From: Streptomyces sp. HNM0574
Lineage (GTDB): Bacteria; Actinomycetota; Actinomycetes; Streptomycetales; Streptomycetaceae
Assembly: GCF_012726235.1 (NCBI RefSeq)
Contig: NZ_JAASAH010000003.1
Coordinates: forward strand, 248,001-312,000
DNA length: 64,000 bases
Reading direction: 5' to 3'
Shown here: in pieces, positions 24,340-33,679 of the stretch
Layout: each line of letters begins with the position of its first letter
Numbering within the stretch: the stretch's first letter is position 1
Made by a program: the position numbers and the translations under genes
Notes under the pieces: generated by a model
Databases searched by the model: none
Seen by the model: the letters and a program-made list of their open reading frames with translations, nothing else
What the model was told of the DNA's origin: nothing

Positions 24340-25338
24340 ATGGTGTTCGGCAAGCTGTTCCAGGCCCTCGGCAGGGGCGGGCCCTCGGTGGACACCGTGC
24401 TCCAGGACACCGCGGCGACGCCGGGCGGCACCCTGGAGGGACAGGTCCACCTGGAGGGCGGCTCGGCCGAGGCGGACGTCCGGCAGATCACGCTGGAGCT
24501 CGTCGCCCGCGTCGAGGCCGAGGGGCACGACGGCGAGGAGCGCGGGGACGTCGTCTTCGAACGCTTCACCGTGGGCGGCGGTTTCCGCCTCGCGGAGGGC
24601 GAGCGCCGCAGCCTCCCGTTCGGCGTCGTCCTGCCGTGGGAGACGCCGGTGACACAGCTGCACGGGCAGCCGCTCGGCATCGTGCTCGGCGTCCGTACCG
24701 AGGTGGAGCTCGACGGCGCGAAGGACAAGGGCGACCTGGACGCGCTGGCGGTCGGCCCGCTGCCGGTCCAGGAGGCGGTGCTGGAGGCGCTCGGCCAGCT
24801 GGGCTTCGGCTTCGCCTCGGCCGACCTGGAGCTGGGCACCATCCACGGCACCGGCCAGCGGCTGCCCTTCTACCAGGAGATCGAGCTCACGCCCCCGCCG
24901 CGGTACGCGCAGCAGCTGAACGAGGTGGAGCTGACGTTCCTGGCCCACCCCGGCGGCACGGAGGTGGTGCTGGAGGCGGACAAGCGCGGCGGCCTGTTCT
25001 CCGGCGGGCACGACACCGTGCACAGCTTCACCGTCCGGCACGAGGACGCCGAGGGCACGGACTGGAACGGTACGGTCGACGGCTGGCTGCTCAGCCTCCT
25101 CGAACAGCGCGCCCCGTCCGCCGCCGGCTACGCCGGGCACCACGCGCACGGAAGCTTCGACCCGCACCACGGCCACGGCGCGCACCAGGAGCGTTCGGGT
25201 CCGGGCGTGGGCACCGCCGTCGCGGCCGGGGCCGCCGGGCTCGCGGTCGGTGTCGCGGGCGGGCTGGTGGCCGCCGAGGTGGTCGACGAGATCGGCGACG
25301 CCTTCGAGGACGACGAGGAGGACGAGGACGAGGAGTGA
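24340..25338 (+). CDS. Spo0M-like sporulation-control protein
   Basis: The 332-residue protein begins MVFGKLFQALGRGGPSVDTV and contains an arrestin-like beta-sandwich repeat (GGTLEGQVHLEGG, LELVARVEAEG, RRSLPFGVVLPWETPVTQL), as in Bacillus Spo0M. In that family the protein modulates development through an unknown partner. The middle part (ELTFLAHPGG) continues the fold. A glycine- and histidine-rich linker follows, then a hydrophobic Ala/Gly segment (GVGTAVAAGAAGLAVGVAGG) and a very acidic tail. GAAGGAG lies eight bases before the ATG. The hydrophobic stretch could be a membrane anchor, but it is short and glycine-rich. Confidence 0.85.
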   Translation: MVFGKLFQALGRGGPSVDTVLQDTAATPGGTLEGQVHLEGGSAEADVRQITLELVARVEAEGHDGEERGDVVFERFTVGGGFRLAEGERRSLPFGVVLPWETPVTQLHGQPLGIVLGVRTEVELDGAKDKGDLDALAVGPLPVQEAVLEALGQLGFGFASADLELGTIHGTGQRLPFYQEIELTPPPRYAQQLNEVELTFLAHPGGTEVVLEADKRGGLFSGGHDTVHSFTVRHEDAEGTDWNGTVDGWLLSLLEQRAPSAAGYAGHHAHGSFDPHHGHGAHQERSGPGVGTAVAAGAAGLAVGVAGGLVAAEVVDEIGDAFEDDEEDEDEE

Positions 25339-25352
25339 GCACGGGCGGAACG

Positions 25353-25380
25353 GGCCCGTGACACCCCTGCGTCACGGGCC
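25353..25380 (+). terminator. hairpin after spo0M-like gene
   Basis: GGCCCGTGAC (25353-25362) and GTCACGGGCC (25371-25380) pair over eight bases. There is no U tract, so it may act as an I-shaped terminator or merely stabilise the 3' end. Confidence 0.5.
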
Positions 25381-25496
25381 GGCCGCCGGGGCGTGACGGG
25401 TGTGACGAAGCCCGCGCCGGGGCGCCGTCAAGGCCCCGTATGGGGCCCGTCAACACCGCGTCAAAGGTCTTCGGCGGGCTCCTAGAGTTCCCTTTC

Positions 25497-27587
25497 GTGC
25501 CCAAACCCTCCGACATACCCAAGCGTCTCCTGCTGGGTCGTGCGCTGCGCAGTGACAAGCTCGGCGAAACACTGCTGCCCAAGCGGATCGCGCTTCCGGT
25601 CTTCGCCTCCGACCCGCTGTCCTCCGTGGCGTACGCGCCGACGGAGGTGCTGCTGGTCCTCTCCGTCGCGGGGGTCTCCGCCTACGCCTTCAGCCCGTGG
25701 ATCGCCGTCGCGGTCGTGGTGCTGATGTTCACCGTCGTCGCCTCGTACCGGCAGAACGTGCACGCGTACCCGAGCGGCGGCGGCGACTACGAGGTCGCCA
25801 CCACCAACCTGGGGCCGAAGGCGGGGCTGACGGTCGCGAGCGCGCTGCTCGTCGACTACGTGCTCACGGTGGCGGTGTCGATCTCCTCCGGCGTGGAGAA
25901 CCTCGGCTCCGCGATCCCCTTCGTCATCGAGCACAAGACGCTCTGCGCGGTCGTGATGATCGTGCTGCTGACGGTGATGAACCTGCGGGGCGTGAAGGAG
26001 TCGGGGAAGCTCTTCGCGATCCCGACGTACGTGTTCGTCGGCGGCGTCTTCACCATGCTCGCCTGGGGTGCCTTCCGCGGGCTCGTGCTCGGCGAGGAGA
26101 TGCGGGCGCCCACGGCCGGCTTCGAGGTGCGGCCCGAGCACGGTGAACTGGCCGGTTTCGCCATGGTGTTCCTGCTGCTGCGGGCCTTCTCCTCCGGCTG
26201 CGCGGCGCTCACCGGCGTCGAGGCGATCAGCAACGGCGTGCCCGCGTTCCGCAAGCCCAAGTCGAAGAACGCGGCGACGACGCTGGCCCTGATGGGCGGG
26301 CTCGCCGTCACCATGTTCTGCGGCATCGTCGCGCTGGCCCTGGCGACCGGCGTGAAGATCGCCGAGCATCCGGCCACGCACCTGACGCACAACGGCGAGC
26401 CGGTGGGCGCCGGTTACACCCAGAACCCGGTGATCTCGCAGGTCTCGGCCGCGGTCTTCGGCGAGGGCTCGTTCTTCTTCGTGCTGCTCGCCGCGGCCAC
26501 CGCGCTGGTGCTCTTCCTCGCCGCGAACACCGCGTACAACGGCTTCCCGCTGCTCGGCTCGATCCTGGCGCAGGACCGCTACCTGCCCCGCCAGCTGCAC
26601 ACCCGCGGCGACCGGCTCGCCTTCTCCAACGGCATCGTGCTGCTCGCGGGCGCGGCGGCGGTGCTCGTCGTGCTGTACGACGCGGACTCCACCAAGCTGA
26701 TCCAGCTCTACATCGTGGGCGTCTTCGTCTCGTTCACGCTCAGCCAGACCGGCATGATCCGGCACTGGAACCGGCATCTGAAGCGGGAGGGGCGCCCGGC
26801 GGAGCGGCGGCGGATGCTGCGCTCGCGGGCGATCAACACCTTCGGCGCGTTCTTCACGGGGCTGGTGCTGGTCGTCGTGCTGATCACCAAGTTCACGCAC
26901 GGCGCCTGGGTGGCCCTGGTCGGCATGGCGCTGTTCTACGTGACGATGCTCGCCATCCGCCGCCACTACGACCACGTGCAGAGCGAACTGGCCGTGGACG
27001 ACGGGCAGGAGGACTCCGTCGCCGCGCCGTCCCGGGTGCGCTCCCTGGTCCTCGTCTCGACGCTGCACAAGCCCGCGCTCCGCGCCCTGGCCTACGCCCG
27101 GCTGATGCGCTCGCACACCCTGGAGGCGGTCAGCGTCGGCGTGGACCCGGCGGAGACGGAGGCGCTGTGGCGCGAGTGGCAGCGCCAGGGCATCGAGGTG
27201 CCGCTGACGATCCTGGACTCCCCGTACCGCGAGATCACCCGCCCGGTCGTCGACCACGTCAAGGCGATGCGCCGGGAGAGCCCGGGGGACGTGGTCTCGG
27301 TGTACATCCCGGAGTACGTCGTAGGCCACTGGTACGAGCAACTGCTGCACAACCAGAGCGCGTTGCGGCTCAAGGGGCGGCTGCTGTTCACGCCCGGCGT
27401 GATGGTCACCTCCGTCCCGTGGCAGCTGGACTCCTCGGAGGCCGCCAGGAAGCGGGCCCGCAGGGGCGCGGAGTGGCACCAGCCGGGCGCGGTCCGGCGG
27501 GGGTCGGCGGGTGAGGGGGCGGCGGAGGTCCCCGCGCAGGGCGGCCCGGCATCCGTGGAGGAGCGGGCCGCCGCGGAGGAGAGCTGA
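25497..27587 (+). CDS. APC family permease, KimA-like potassium importer
   Basis: The 696-residue membrane protein has an APC fold of about twelve hydrophobic segments. Conserved phrases (FASDPLSSVAYAPTEVLLVL, SYRQNVHAYPSGGGDYEVA, LLVDYVLTVAVSISSG, NLRGVKESGK) resemble Bacillus KimA, a proton-coupled potassium importer controlled by c-di-AMP. A cytoplasmic C-terminal domain follows the last membrane segment near residue ~500. The GTG start at 25497 is preceded by CTAGAGT at the correct distance for a leaderless transcript and no ribosome binding site is seen. Upstream in-frame codons exist but cross this element. A perfect terminator follows. Amino acid transport is the alternative. Confidence 0.8.
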   Translation: MPKPSDIPKRLLLGRALRSDKLGETLLPKRIALPVFASDPLSSVAYAPTEVLLVLSVAGVSAYAFSPWIAVAVVVLMFTVVASYRQNVHAYPSGGGDYEVATTNLGPKAGLTVASALLVDYVLTVAVSISSGVENLGSAIPFVIEHKTLCAVVMIVLLTVMNLRGVKESGKLFAIPTYVFVGGVFTMLAWGAFRGLVLGEEMRAPTAGFEVRPEHGELAGFAMVFLLLRAFSSGCAALTGVEAISNGVPAFRKPKSKNAATTLALMGGLAVTMFCGIVALALATGVKIAEHPATHLTHNGEPVGAGYTQNPVISQVSAAVFGEGSFFFVLLAAATALVLFLAANTAYNGFPLLGSILAQDRYLPRQLHTRGDRLAFSNGIVLLAGAAAVLVVLYDADSTKLIQLYIVGVFVSFTLSQTGMIRHWNRHLKREGRPAERRRMLRSRAINTFGAFFTGLVLVVVLITKFTHGAWVALVGMALFYVTMLAIRRHYDHVQSELAVDDGQEDSVAAPSRVRSLVLVSTLHKPALRALAYARLMRSHTLEAVSVGVDPAETEALWREWQRQGIEVPLTILDSPYREITRPVVDHVKAMRRESPGDVVSVYIPEYVVGHWYEQLLHNQSALRLKGRLLFTPGVMVTSVPWQLDSSEAARKRARRGAEWHQPGAVRRGSAGEGAAEVPAQGGPASVEERAAAEES

Positions 27588-27602
27588 CGGTTCCGGCCGT
27601 CG

Positions 27603-27639
27603 GGAACCCGGGTGCCGGCACCCGGGTTCCGCTGTTTTT
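27603..27639 (+). terminator. Rho-independent terminator after the KimA-like gene
   Basis: A perfect 28-base palindrome (arms GGAACCCGGGTGCC and GGCACCCGGGTTCC) is followed by GCTGTTTTT. Confidence 0.85.
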
Positions 27640-27793
27640 CGGGCCGGGTTCCGGTGTTTCCGGGCTCGGGTTACGCCACTGCCGCGGCCCGACTCGTGGG
27701 CGTGACCTGGGAGTTCGAGGGGCGCCCCGAGGGTTCCGCCACTGTGGGCGCCGGAGGCCGGGGCGGGCGCCCTCCTACCGCATCCCGGAAGGC

Positions 27794-27822
27794 TTGTTCC
27801 GGGTCGCGGGTGGCTCTAGGGT
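27794..27822 (+). promoter_or_regulatory. candidate promoter of the amidohydrolase gene
   Basis: TTGTTC (27794-27799) and TAGGGT (27817-27822) are separated by 17 bases, a good vegetative promoter spacing. Transcription would begin near 27829. The rest of the 27588-28009 gap holds the preceding terminator and no other gene that I recognise. Confidence 0.5.
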
Positions 27823-28009
27823 GCCGCCGTCCCCGGAACGCGCGGTACCGCTCCCGGGGCACGGGTCGGCACGGACCGGCAGCGGGCCGGACGAACAGCG
27901 GAAGCAGGCGGGCGGGTTGGCGCACGAGCAGGAGCACCAGGGTCACCGGGGACAGCAGGGGCAGAACGTCCCGGAAGCGGAACCGTCCCCGGAGCGGAAC
28001 GAGGACGGC

Positions 28010-29476
28010 ATGGGACGGCGCGGCTTCCTCCGCGACGTCGGACTGACCGGCGCGGGCGTCCTGGGCGCCTCGGTGGCGGGCGGCGGCAGCGCGGCAGCGG
28101 CGCCGGCGGAGCCCGCACCGACCGGGCACGCGCGCGGCGCGGGCGGTGAACGGCGGCTCGGTCCCGGCGACTTCGGCGGCGAGCGGCAGCTGCTCCTCCC
28201 CGAGGTCGTCCTGCTGCCGGACGGGCCGCGGCGCGGGCAGGGCGTCCTCGTCGAGAAGGGCAGGTTCCGCGAGGTCGGCGACGCGGACCGGCTCACCGCA
28301 CGGCACCCGAACCTCCGTCCCGTACGGATGGACGGCAAGCTGCTGATGCCGGGGTTCGTCGACGCGCACCACCATCTGACGCAGAGCTTCGGCAAGGCCC
28401 AGGCGTTCGGGCAGCCCTCGGAGATCTTCAAGTCCGTCTGGGAGCCGCTGGAGCACGCGCTGGACGAGAAGAGCGCGTACCTGTCCGCGAAGCTCGCCTC
28501 GCTGGAGGCGCTGCGCGGCGGCTTCACCACCGTCGCGGACGCGGGCACCCGCGCTCCCGTGGACGTCGAGGTGGTGGCGCGCGGCGCGGAGGAGGCGGGC
28601 ATCCGCTGTGTGCTGGCGCGCGTGGTCTCCGACGGCAAGGGCGGCGAGGAGCACCTCGGCCGCTGGGACGGGAACCCGCTGATCCATCCCTCGCTGGCGA
28701 TACCCGTCCCCGAGGACGCCACGGCCGCCGTCCACCGGAAGACGGCGAAGCTGTGCGCCGAGGCGGACGCGGTGCTCCAGGTGCACGTGAACGAGCATCT
28801 GGCCTCCGTGGAACGCTCGTTGAAGAGCACCGGACGCCGTCCCCTGGAGTACCTGCACCACATCGGCGCGCTCGGCCCGCACACCCTCGGCGCGCACGGC
28901 ACGCTGCTGACGCCCGCCGAGATGCGGATGCTCGCCGACAGCGGCGCGGCCCTCAGCTACAACCCGGTGGCCAGCTCCTGGAAGGGCAACGCCGTCACGC
29001 ACGCGACGATGCTGGACGCCATGGGCGTACGGTTCGGCACCGGCACGGACGGCACCCGCGGCGACGGCTTCCGGCTCGTCGACGCGGCCGAGACGGCACA
29101 GCGCCTGGCGTACGGGATCGCCTCGGGCGACTCGGTGTGCGGCGCGGGACGCATGTGGCTGCGGCACGCGACCTCGCTCAGCGCGGACGCGCTCGGGCTG
29201 GGGAAGGTCACCGGCGAGATCGCCGAGGGGCGGGCCGCGGACTACCTCGTCGTCGACCTCCGGGTCCCCGAACTGACGCCCAGCACCGACCTGGAGTGGG
29301 AGCTGGTCCGCTTCGGCAACCGGGATCTGATCACCGCGGTGGTCGTCGCGGGACGCCTCCGCCTGTGGGAGGGCAACCCGCGCGACTGGGACGCCTCGGC
29401 CCTCGTCGACGAGGTCGCCTCCCTCGCCCCCGAGGTCGTCCGGCGCGCGGACATCGACCGGGTGGAGCCCCGCTGA
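28010..29476 (+). CDS. amidohydrolase family protein with Tat-type signal
   Basis: The 488-residue protein starts MGRRGFLRDVGLTGAGVLG, a twin-arginine-type signal with a hydrophobic core and Ala cleavage region, so it is probably exported folded. The mature domain is a TIM-barrel amidohydrolase: the metal motif FVDAHHHLTQ, later His in VNEH and AHGTLL, and the catalytic Asp in GTGTDGTRGDG. It resembles atrazine/guanine-deaminase-type (TrzN/SsnA) hydrolases. The substrate is unknown. GAGGA lies five bases before the chosen ATG. An in-frame GTG at 27821 would give a 63-residue longer N-terminus. The aminotransferase gene follows after 31 bases and may be coupled. Confidence 0.82.
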   Translation: MGRRGFLRDVGLTGAGVLGASVAGGGSAAAAPAEPAPTGHARGAGGERRLGPGDFGGERQLLLPEVVLLPDGPRRGQGVLVEKGRFREVGDADRLTARHPNLRPVRMDGKLLMPGFVDAHHHLTQSFGKAQAFGQPSEIFKSVWEPLEHALDEKSAYLSAKLASLEALRGGFTTVADAGTRAPVDVEVVARGAEEAGIRCVLARVVSDGKGGEEHLGRWDGNPLIHPSLAIPVPEDATAAVHRKTAKLCAEADAVLQVHVNEHLASVERSLKSTGRRPLEYLHHIGALGPHTLGAHGTLLTPAEMRMLADSGAALSYNPVASSWKGNAVTHATMLDAMGVRFGTGTDGTRGDGFRLVDAAETAQRLAYGIASGDSVCGAGRMWLRHATSLSADALGLGKVTGEIAEGRAADYLVVDLRVPELTPSTDLEWELVRFGNRDLITAVVVAGRLRLWEGNPRDWDASALVDEVASLAPEVVRRADIDRVEPR

Positions 29477-29507
29477 ACCCGTCCGCCCGCCCTGCCATGC
29501 TGGCCCG

Positions 29508-30308
29508 GTGACGGACGCGAGGAACGCAGCGGGAACAGTGGCGGAGATCGACGGGCGGGAGGCCGGCGCGGACGAGCTGAGGGCCCTCGCGCTCACCAAC
29601 TACGGGCACTTCACGACCCTCCGCGTGGAGGACGGCGCCGCGCGCGGACTGGCCCTCCATCTGGAACGCCTGCGCCGCGACTGCTTCGCGCTGTTCGGTG
29701 CGGAGCTCGACACCGGACGGGTACGCGAGTGGGTACGCCGGACGCTGCCGGCCCGGGGCGCGACGACTGTCCGGGTGACCGTCTTCGACCCCGGGCTCGG
29801 CCTCGCCCGGCCCGAACAGGCCGCCGCGCCGCGCGTGCTGGTGACGCGGCGGGAGGCGGCCGGGGAGGCGCTGCCGCCGCTGCGCGTACGGTCCGTCACC
29901 TACGAGCGGGACGCGCCGGAGGTGAAGAGCGTCGCGCTCTTCGGCTCCCTGCGGCAGCGGCGCGCGGCCCGGCTCGCGGGGTACGACGACGCGCTGTTCA
30001 CGGACCGGCGCGGGCGGGTGTCCGAGGGCGGCACGTGGAACATCGGCTTCGTCGACGCCGGGGGCCGGGTGGTGTGGCCGGAGGCGGAGTGCCTGGAGGG
30101 CGTCACCATGCGGCTGCTGCGCGGGGCGGGCGCGTGCGCGCCCGTCCCGCTGTCCGAGGCGGTCCGGATGGAGGCCGCCTTCGCCACCAACGCGGCGTTC
30201 GGCGTCCGCCCCCTCGCCTCCCTGGACGACCGCGAATTCCCACCCACCCACCCGGTGCTGCACGACCTCACCACGAGGTACGCGGCCATCCGGCCGGAGC
30301 CGGTCTGA
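29508..30308 (+). CDS. class IV aminotransferase family protein
   Basis: The 266-residue PLP enzyme belongs to fold type IV. It has EVKSVALFGSLRQRRAAR, whose Lys is the expected PLP-binding residue, then the GRVSEGGTWNIGFVDAGG loop and CLEGVTMRLLR. Relatives are branched-chain or D-amino acid aminotransferases and aminodeoxychorismate lyase. The substrate is not clear. The GTG start follows the amidohydrolase gene by 31 bases and no terminator separates them, so they probably form one transcript. The downstream gap holds repeat copy B. Confidence 0.82.
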   Translation: MTDARNAAGTVAEIDGREAGADELRALALTNYGHFTTLRVEDGAARGLALHLERLRRDCFALFGAELDTGRVREWVRRTLPARGATTVRVTVFDPGLGLARPEQAAAPRVLVTRREAAGEALPPLRVRSVTYERDAPEVKSVALFGSLRQRRAARLAGYDDALFTDRRGRVSEGGTWNIGFVDAGGRVVWPEAECLEGVTMRLLRGAGACAPVPLSEAVRMEAAFATNAAFGVRPLASLDDREFPPTHPVLHDLTTRYAAIRPEPV

Positions 30309-30314
30309 GGCCCG

Positions 30315-30568
30315 TGCAGGGGCGCGGGGAACTGCGCCTCTTGGGGGCGCGGGGAACTGCGCGATCTTGGGGGCGCGGGGAACGGCGCCCTCTTGGGGGC
30401 GCGGGGAACGGCGCGAACGGCCACGGCGGACGGGTGGTCCGGTGACGACATGGAGCACCCCGCGCCGGGGCTGAGGCGCTGCGCTTGCCAGCCCTGCGCC
30501 TCTGGCGCAGACCTCCCAAGCGGGGTGGGCCCGCGAAGGGGCGCGGGGAACTGCGCGAACGGCCACGG
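30315..30568. repeat. interspersed GC-rich repeat block, copy B
   Basis: Four tandem units of the GGGGCGCGGGGAACTGCG type, two of them with GAACGG instead of GAACTG, are followed by the same mixed block as in copy A (20834-21057), including GAGCACCCCGCGCCGGGG, GCGCTGCGCTTGCCAGCCCT and CTCCCAAGCGGGGTG. It is non-coding and fills nearly all of the 30309-30616 gap. Confidence 0.75.
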
Positions 30569-30616
30569 CGCCCCCGCACCCGCCCACACCGCCCCGCACC
30601 CCGCGAAGGAACCGCG

Positions 30617-32374
30617 CTACGCGCGCCCCAGCACCCCCCGCACCGCCGCGCCCAGCAGCGACGTCGCCGAGCCGCCCGGCTCCCCGTGCCGGAAGGCGAC
30701 GTACTGGTCGGGCCGCACCAGCACGCACCCGCCGTCGGCGACCTCACGCACCGCGTCCCAGTCCCCGTAGGGGTCCTCGTACTCCTGCCCGGGCCCGATG
30801 ACGAACGCGCCGATCTCGCAGCCCAGTTCACGCGAGACGTCCGCCGCCGCGCGGACCCAGCACTCGCCGCCGATCCCGGTGAGCAGCGCGAACCGGCCGC
30901 CGCCCGCGAGGTCCAGGGTGGAGAGCCGGTGCCCGTCCGCTCCGGTGATCCAGGCGTGCGGGAGCCGGGCGCCGGGGCGGCTGCTGGGCTGGTGGTGCAG
31001 TTCCGGGTCGCGGGGGAAGCCGGGGTCGGGGGTGCCGTCGGGGACGACCGCGTCCGAGGTGTAGCGCTGGTTCATCTCGACGCCGTGCGCGTTGAGTTCG
31101 TACACCTTCGCGTCGAGCGCCTCGCGCAGCATCCGCCGCCGCTTCTCGGCCTCGGGGGTGGCGTCCTTGCGCGCCTCCACCCGGCGCCACATCTCCTCCG
31201 GTTCGCCGGTGGAGAGCAGGTCGAGGGACTCGAAGACGGGCTGGGTCTCGCCGATGCTCTTGTTCGCGCGCTCCACGATCTGCGCGCCGACGGGCGCCCG
31301 CTCCGCGTCGTAGGTGCCGAGCAGCGCGGGGGACGCCGTGCCGTCGAGGACGAGCTTGAGCTTCCAGGCGAGGTTGTAGGCGTCCTGGACGGAGGTGTTG
31401 GAGCCGAGCCCGTTGGACGGCGGGTGCCGGTGCACGGCGTCCCCGGCGCACAGCACGCGCCGGTCGGTGTAGCGCTCGGCGTACTGGTGGTTGACCGTCC
31501 AGGCGGAGGTGGAGGTGATCTTCACCGGTACCGGGTCGTCGGCGTCGCCGAGCAGGCGGTGGACGACGGAGAGCGCGTACTCCTCGGTGAGGTCGGGCTC
31601 CCCTTCCTCCAGGTCGTAGCCCCAGATGGCCATCCACTCGTTCCAGGGGCGCACGCAGCGCACCACTCCGGCGCCGATCCCGCCCACCGTGGCGCCCGGG
31701 GAGAGCATCCAGTAGAGGGTGCTGGGGCGGTGCGCGGTGAAGCGGCTGAGGTCGGCCTCGAAGACGATGTTGATGCTGCCGGCGACGCCCATCCGGCCGC
31801 GCATCGGCAGCCCGGCGTTCTCCGCGACGCGGCTGCGCCCGCCGTCGGCGCCGATCAGATAGCGCGCGCGTATCTCGTAACTGTCGCCGCGCAGCCGGTC
31901 CTTGACGAGCGCGGTGACTCCGTCCTCGTCCTGCTCGTGGGAGAGGTACTCGGTGGCGAAGCGGAGTGCCGCGCCGCGGGAGACGGCCGCGTCGACGAGG
32001 ACGGGCTCCAGCAGGTGCTGCGGCATGTCGCACATGCGGCTGGGGCTGGCGAGTTCGTGCGCGGCCTGCACGTGCGGGTCGTTGCCCCAGGAGCGCACCC
32101 GGCCCAGCTCCTGCCCGGCGAGACTGGTGCAGAAGACGGTCTGGCCCATGAAGTGCTGCGGGGTGGCCTGCGCGGCCACCCGGTCCTCGACACCGAGGTC
32201 CCGGAAGACCTCCATGGTGCGCTGGTTGGTGATGTGCGCGCGAGGGGTGTCCGCCAGCCTGCTGTGACGGGTGACGACCATGGTGCGCACTCCGTACGTG
32301 CTGAGCGCGAGCGCGGCCGTGGCCCCTGCCGGGCCGCTGCCCACGATCAGTACGTCGGTTTCGATTCTCTGCAC
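30617..32374 (-). CDS. FAD-dependent aromatic monooxygenase (TfdB-like)
   Basis: The 585-residue flavoprotein has the N-terminal dinucleotide fold VLIVGSGPAGATAALAL, the DG motif RYLIGADGGRSRVAE near residue 180, and GDAVHRHPPSNGLGSNTSVQ, the GD motif that binds FAD ribityl. A C-terminal thioredoxin-like domain follows. This is the phenol hydroxylase/TfdB group of class A monooxygenases, which hydroxylate phenols or polyketides using NAD(P)H. The substrate is open. A secondary-metabolite or aromatic-catabolic role is possible, but no cluster surrounds it. It ends 105 bases from the start of the methyltransferase gene, on the same strand. Confidence 0.87.
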   Translation of the reverse strand: MQRIETDVLIVGSGPAGATAALALSTYGVRTMVVTRHSRLADTPRAHITNQRTMEVFRDLGVEDRVAAQATPQHFMGQTVFCTSLAGQELGRVRSWGNDPHVQAAHELASPSRMCDMPQHLLEPVLVDAAVSRGAALRFATEYLSHEQDEDGVTALVKDRLRGDSYEIRARYLIGADGGRSRVAENAGLPMRGRMGVAGSINIVFEADLSRFTAHRPSTLYWMLSPGATVGGIGAGVVRCVRPWNEWMAIWGYDLEEGEPDLTEEYALSVVHRLLGDADDPVPVKITSTSAWTVNHQYAERYTDRRVLCAGDAVHRHPPSNGLGSNTSVQDAYNLAWKLKLVLDGTASPALLGTYDAERAPVGAQIVERANKSIGETQPVFESLDLLSTGEPEEMWRRVEARKDATPEAEKRRRMLREALDAKVYELNAHGVEMNQRYTSDAVVPDGTPDPGFPRDPELHHQPSSRPGARLPHAWITGADGHRLSTLDLAGGGRFALLTGIGGECWVRAAADVSRELGCEIGAFVIGPGQEYEDPYGDWDAVREVADGGCVLVRPDQYVAFRHGEPGGSATSLLGAAVRGVLGRA

Positions 32375-32479
32375 GACGGTGCTGCTCCTGTTCCCGGGTC
32401 ACGGTGACAGGAAGATCGTAACGGTGTTGGTTTCTCCTTCAACTTCCCGTCGGCGCAGGGCGGTTGAGCACCCGGCAGG

Positions 32480-33649
32480 TCAGTCCCCGGCGGCCCGCCG
32501 CAGCCGCCAGAGCGAGGTGGTCTCGGCGGCGCGGGCCGCGTGCAGCGGGTCACCGGCGTCGGCGGCGCGGGGATGGCGCGGCCGGATGTCCTCGCGTCCC
32601 GCGACCTCCAGGCCCGCCGCGCCGATCCAGCCGAGCAGTTCCTCGCGGGTGCGCAGGCCCAGGTGCTCGGCGAGGTCGGAGAGGATCAGCCAGCCCTCGC
32701 CGTCCTCCGTCAGCCGCTCCGCGAGCCCGCCCAGGAAGCCGCGCAGCATCCCGCTGCCCGGGTCGTACACCGCGTGCTCCAGCGGCGAGGTCGGCTTGGC
32801 CGGCACCCACGGCGGGTTGCAGACGACCAGCCCGGCCCGGCCCTCGGCCGCGTCCGGGAAGAGGTCGGCCGGTACGACGTCCACCGTGCCGCGCACGCCC
32901 AGCCGTTCGAGGTTCGCGCGGGCGCAGTCGAGCGCGCGCGGGTCCTGGTCGGTGGCGACGACCCGGCGCACCCCACGGCGCGCGAGCACCGCGGCGAGCA
33001 CCCCGGTGCCCGTGCCGATGTCGAAGGCCGTGCCCACGCCGGGCGGCAGCGGCGCCCCGGCGACCAGGTCGACGTACTCGCCCCGCACCGGCGAGAAGAC
33101 CCCGTACGCGGGGTGCACGCGCTCGCCGTCCAGCGCCGGGACCGGCACCCCCTTGCGCTGCCACTCGAACGCGCCCACCAGCCCGAGCAGTTCCCGCAGC
33201 GCGAGCACGGAAGGACCCGCGTCCGGCGGCCCGTACGCCGCCTCGCACGCGCCGTGCACCTCGGGGGCGCGGCGCAGCGGAACGGTGTACGCGCCGTCGC
33301 CGCTCTCCAGCGGGACGAGCAGCATGCCCAGGACGCGGGCGCGGCGGGAGAGGGCCTGCCGGTGCAGATGGAAGGACTCGGCCGGGGTGGCGCCCGGCTT
33401 CGCGGGCTTGCGGTCCACCCGGCGGGCCAGCGCGGACAGCAGCTGCCGCGCGCCGTGGAAGTCACCGCGCCACAGCAGCGCCGTCCCCTCGCAGGCCAGC
33501 TTGTACGCGGCGTCCGCCGTCATCCGGTCGTCCGCCGTCCGCACCCGCTTGGGCGGCCGGGCGCCGCTCTCGGAGCGCCACCGCGCGGTGCGCGTCGTGC
33601 CGTCCTCGTCCCATGCGACGGTCTGCTGCTCAGCCTGCTGCTCGTTCAC
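32480..33649 (-). CDS. SAM-dependent methyltransferase, HemK/RlmG-type fold
   Basis: The 389-residue protein has an N-terminal helical domain and a C-terminal Rossmann methyltransferase with AFDIGTGTGVLAAVLA, VVATDQDPRALDCARANL and VVCNPPW. The NPPW motif marks amino-group methyltransferases that modify glutamine or nucleotide bases. It is therefore likely an RNA or protein methyltransferase. It begins 30 bases after the EamA transporter stop and probably shares its transcript. The ATG start has no obvious ribosome binding site. Confidence 0.8.
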   Translation of the reverse strand: MNEQQAEQQTVAWDEDGTTRTARWRSESGARPPKRVRTADDRMTADAAYKLACEGTALLWRGDFHGARQLLSALARRVDRKPAKPGATPAESFHLHRQALSRRARVLGMLLVPLESGDGAYTVPLRRAPEVHGACEAAYGPPDAGPSVLALRELLGLVGAFEWQRKGVPVPALDGERVHPAYGVFSPVRGEYVDLVAGAPLPPGVGTAFDIGTGTGVLAAVLARRGVRRVVATDQDPRALDCARANLERLGVRGTVDVVPADLFPDAAEGRAGLVVCNPPWVPAKPTSPLEHAVYDPGSGMLRGFLGGLAERLTEDGEGWLILSDLAEHLGLRTREELLGWIGAAGLEVAGREDIRPRHPRAADAGDPLHAARAAETTSLWRLRRAAGD

Positions 33650-33679
33650 CGGCCCAGCCTATGGCGTCGGCGGGCCCGG

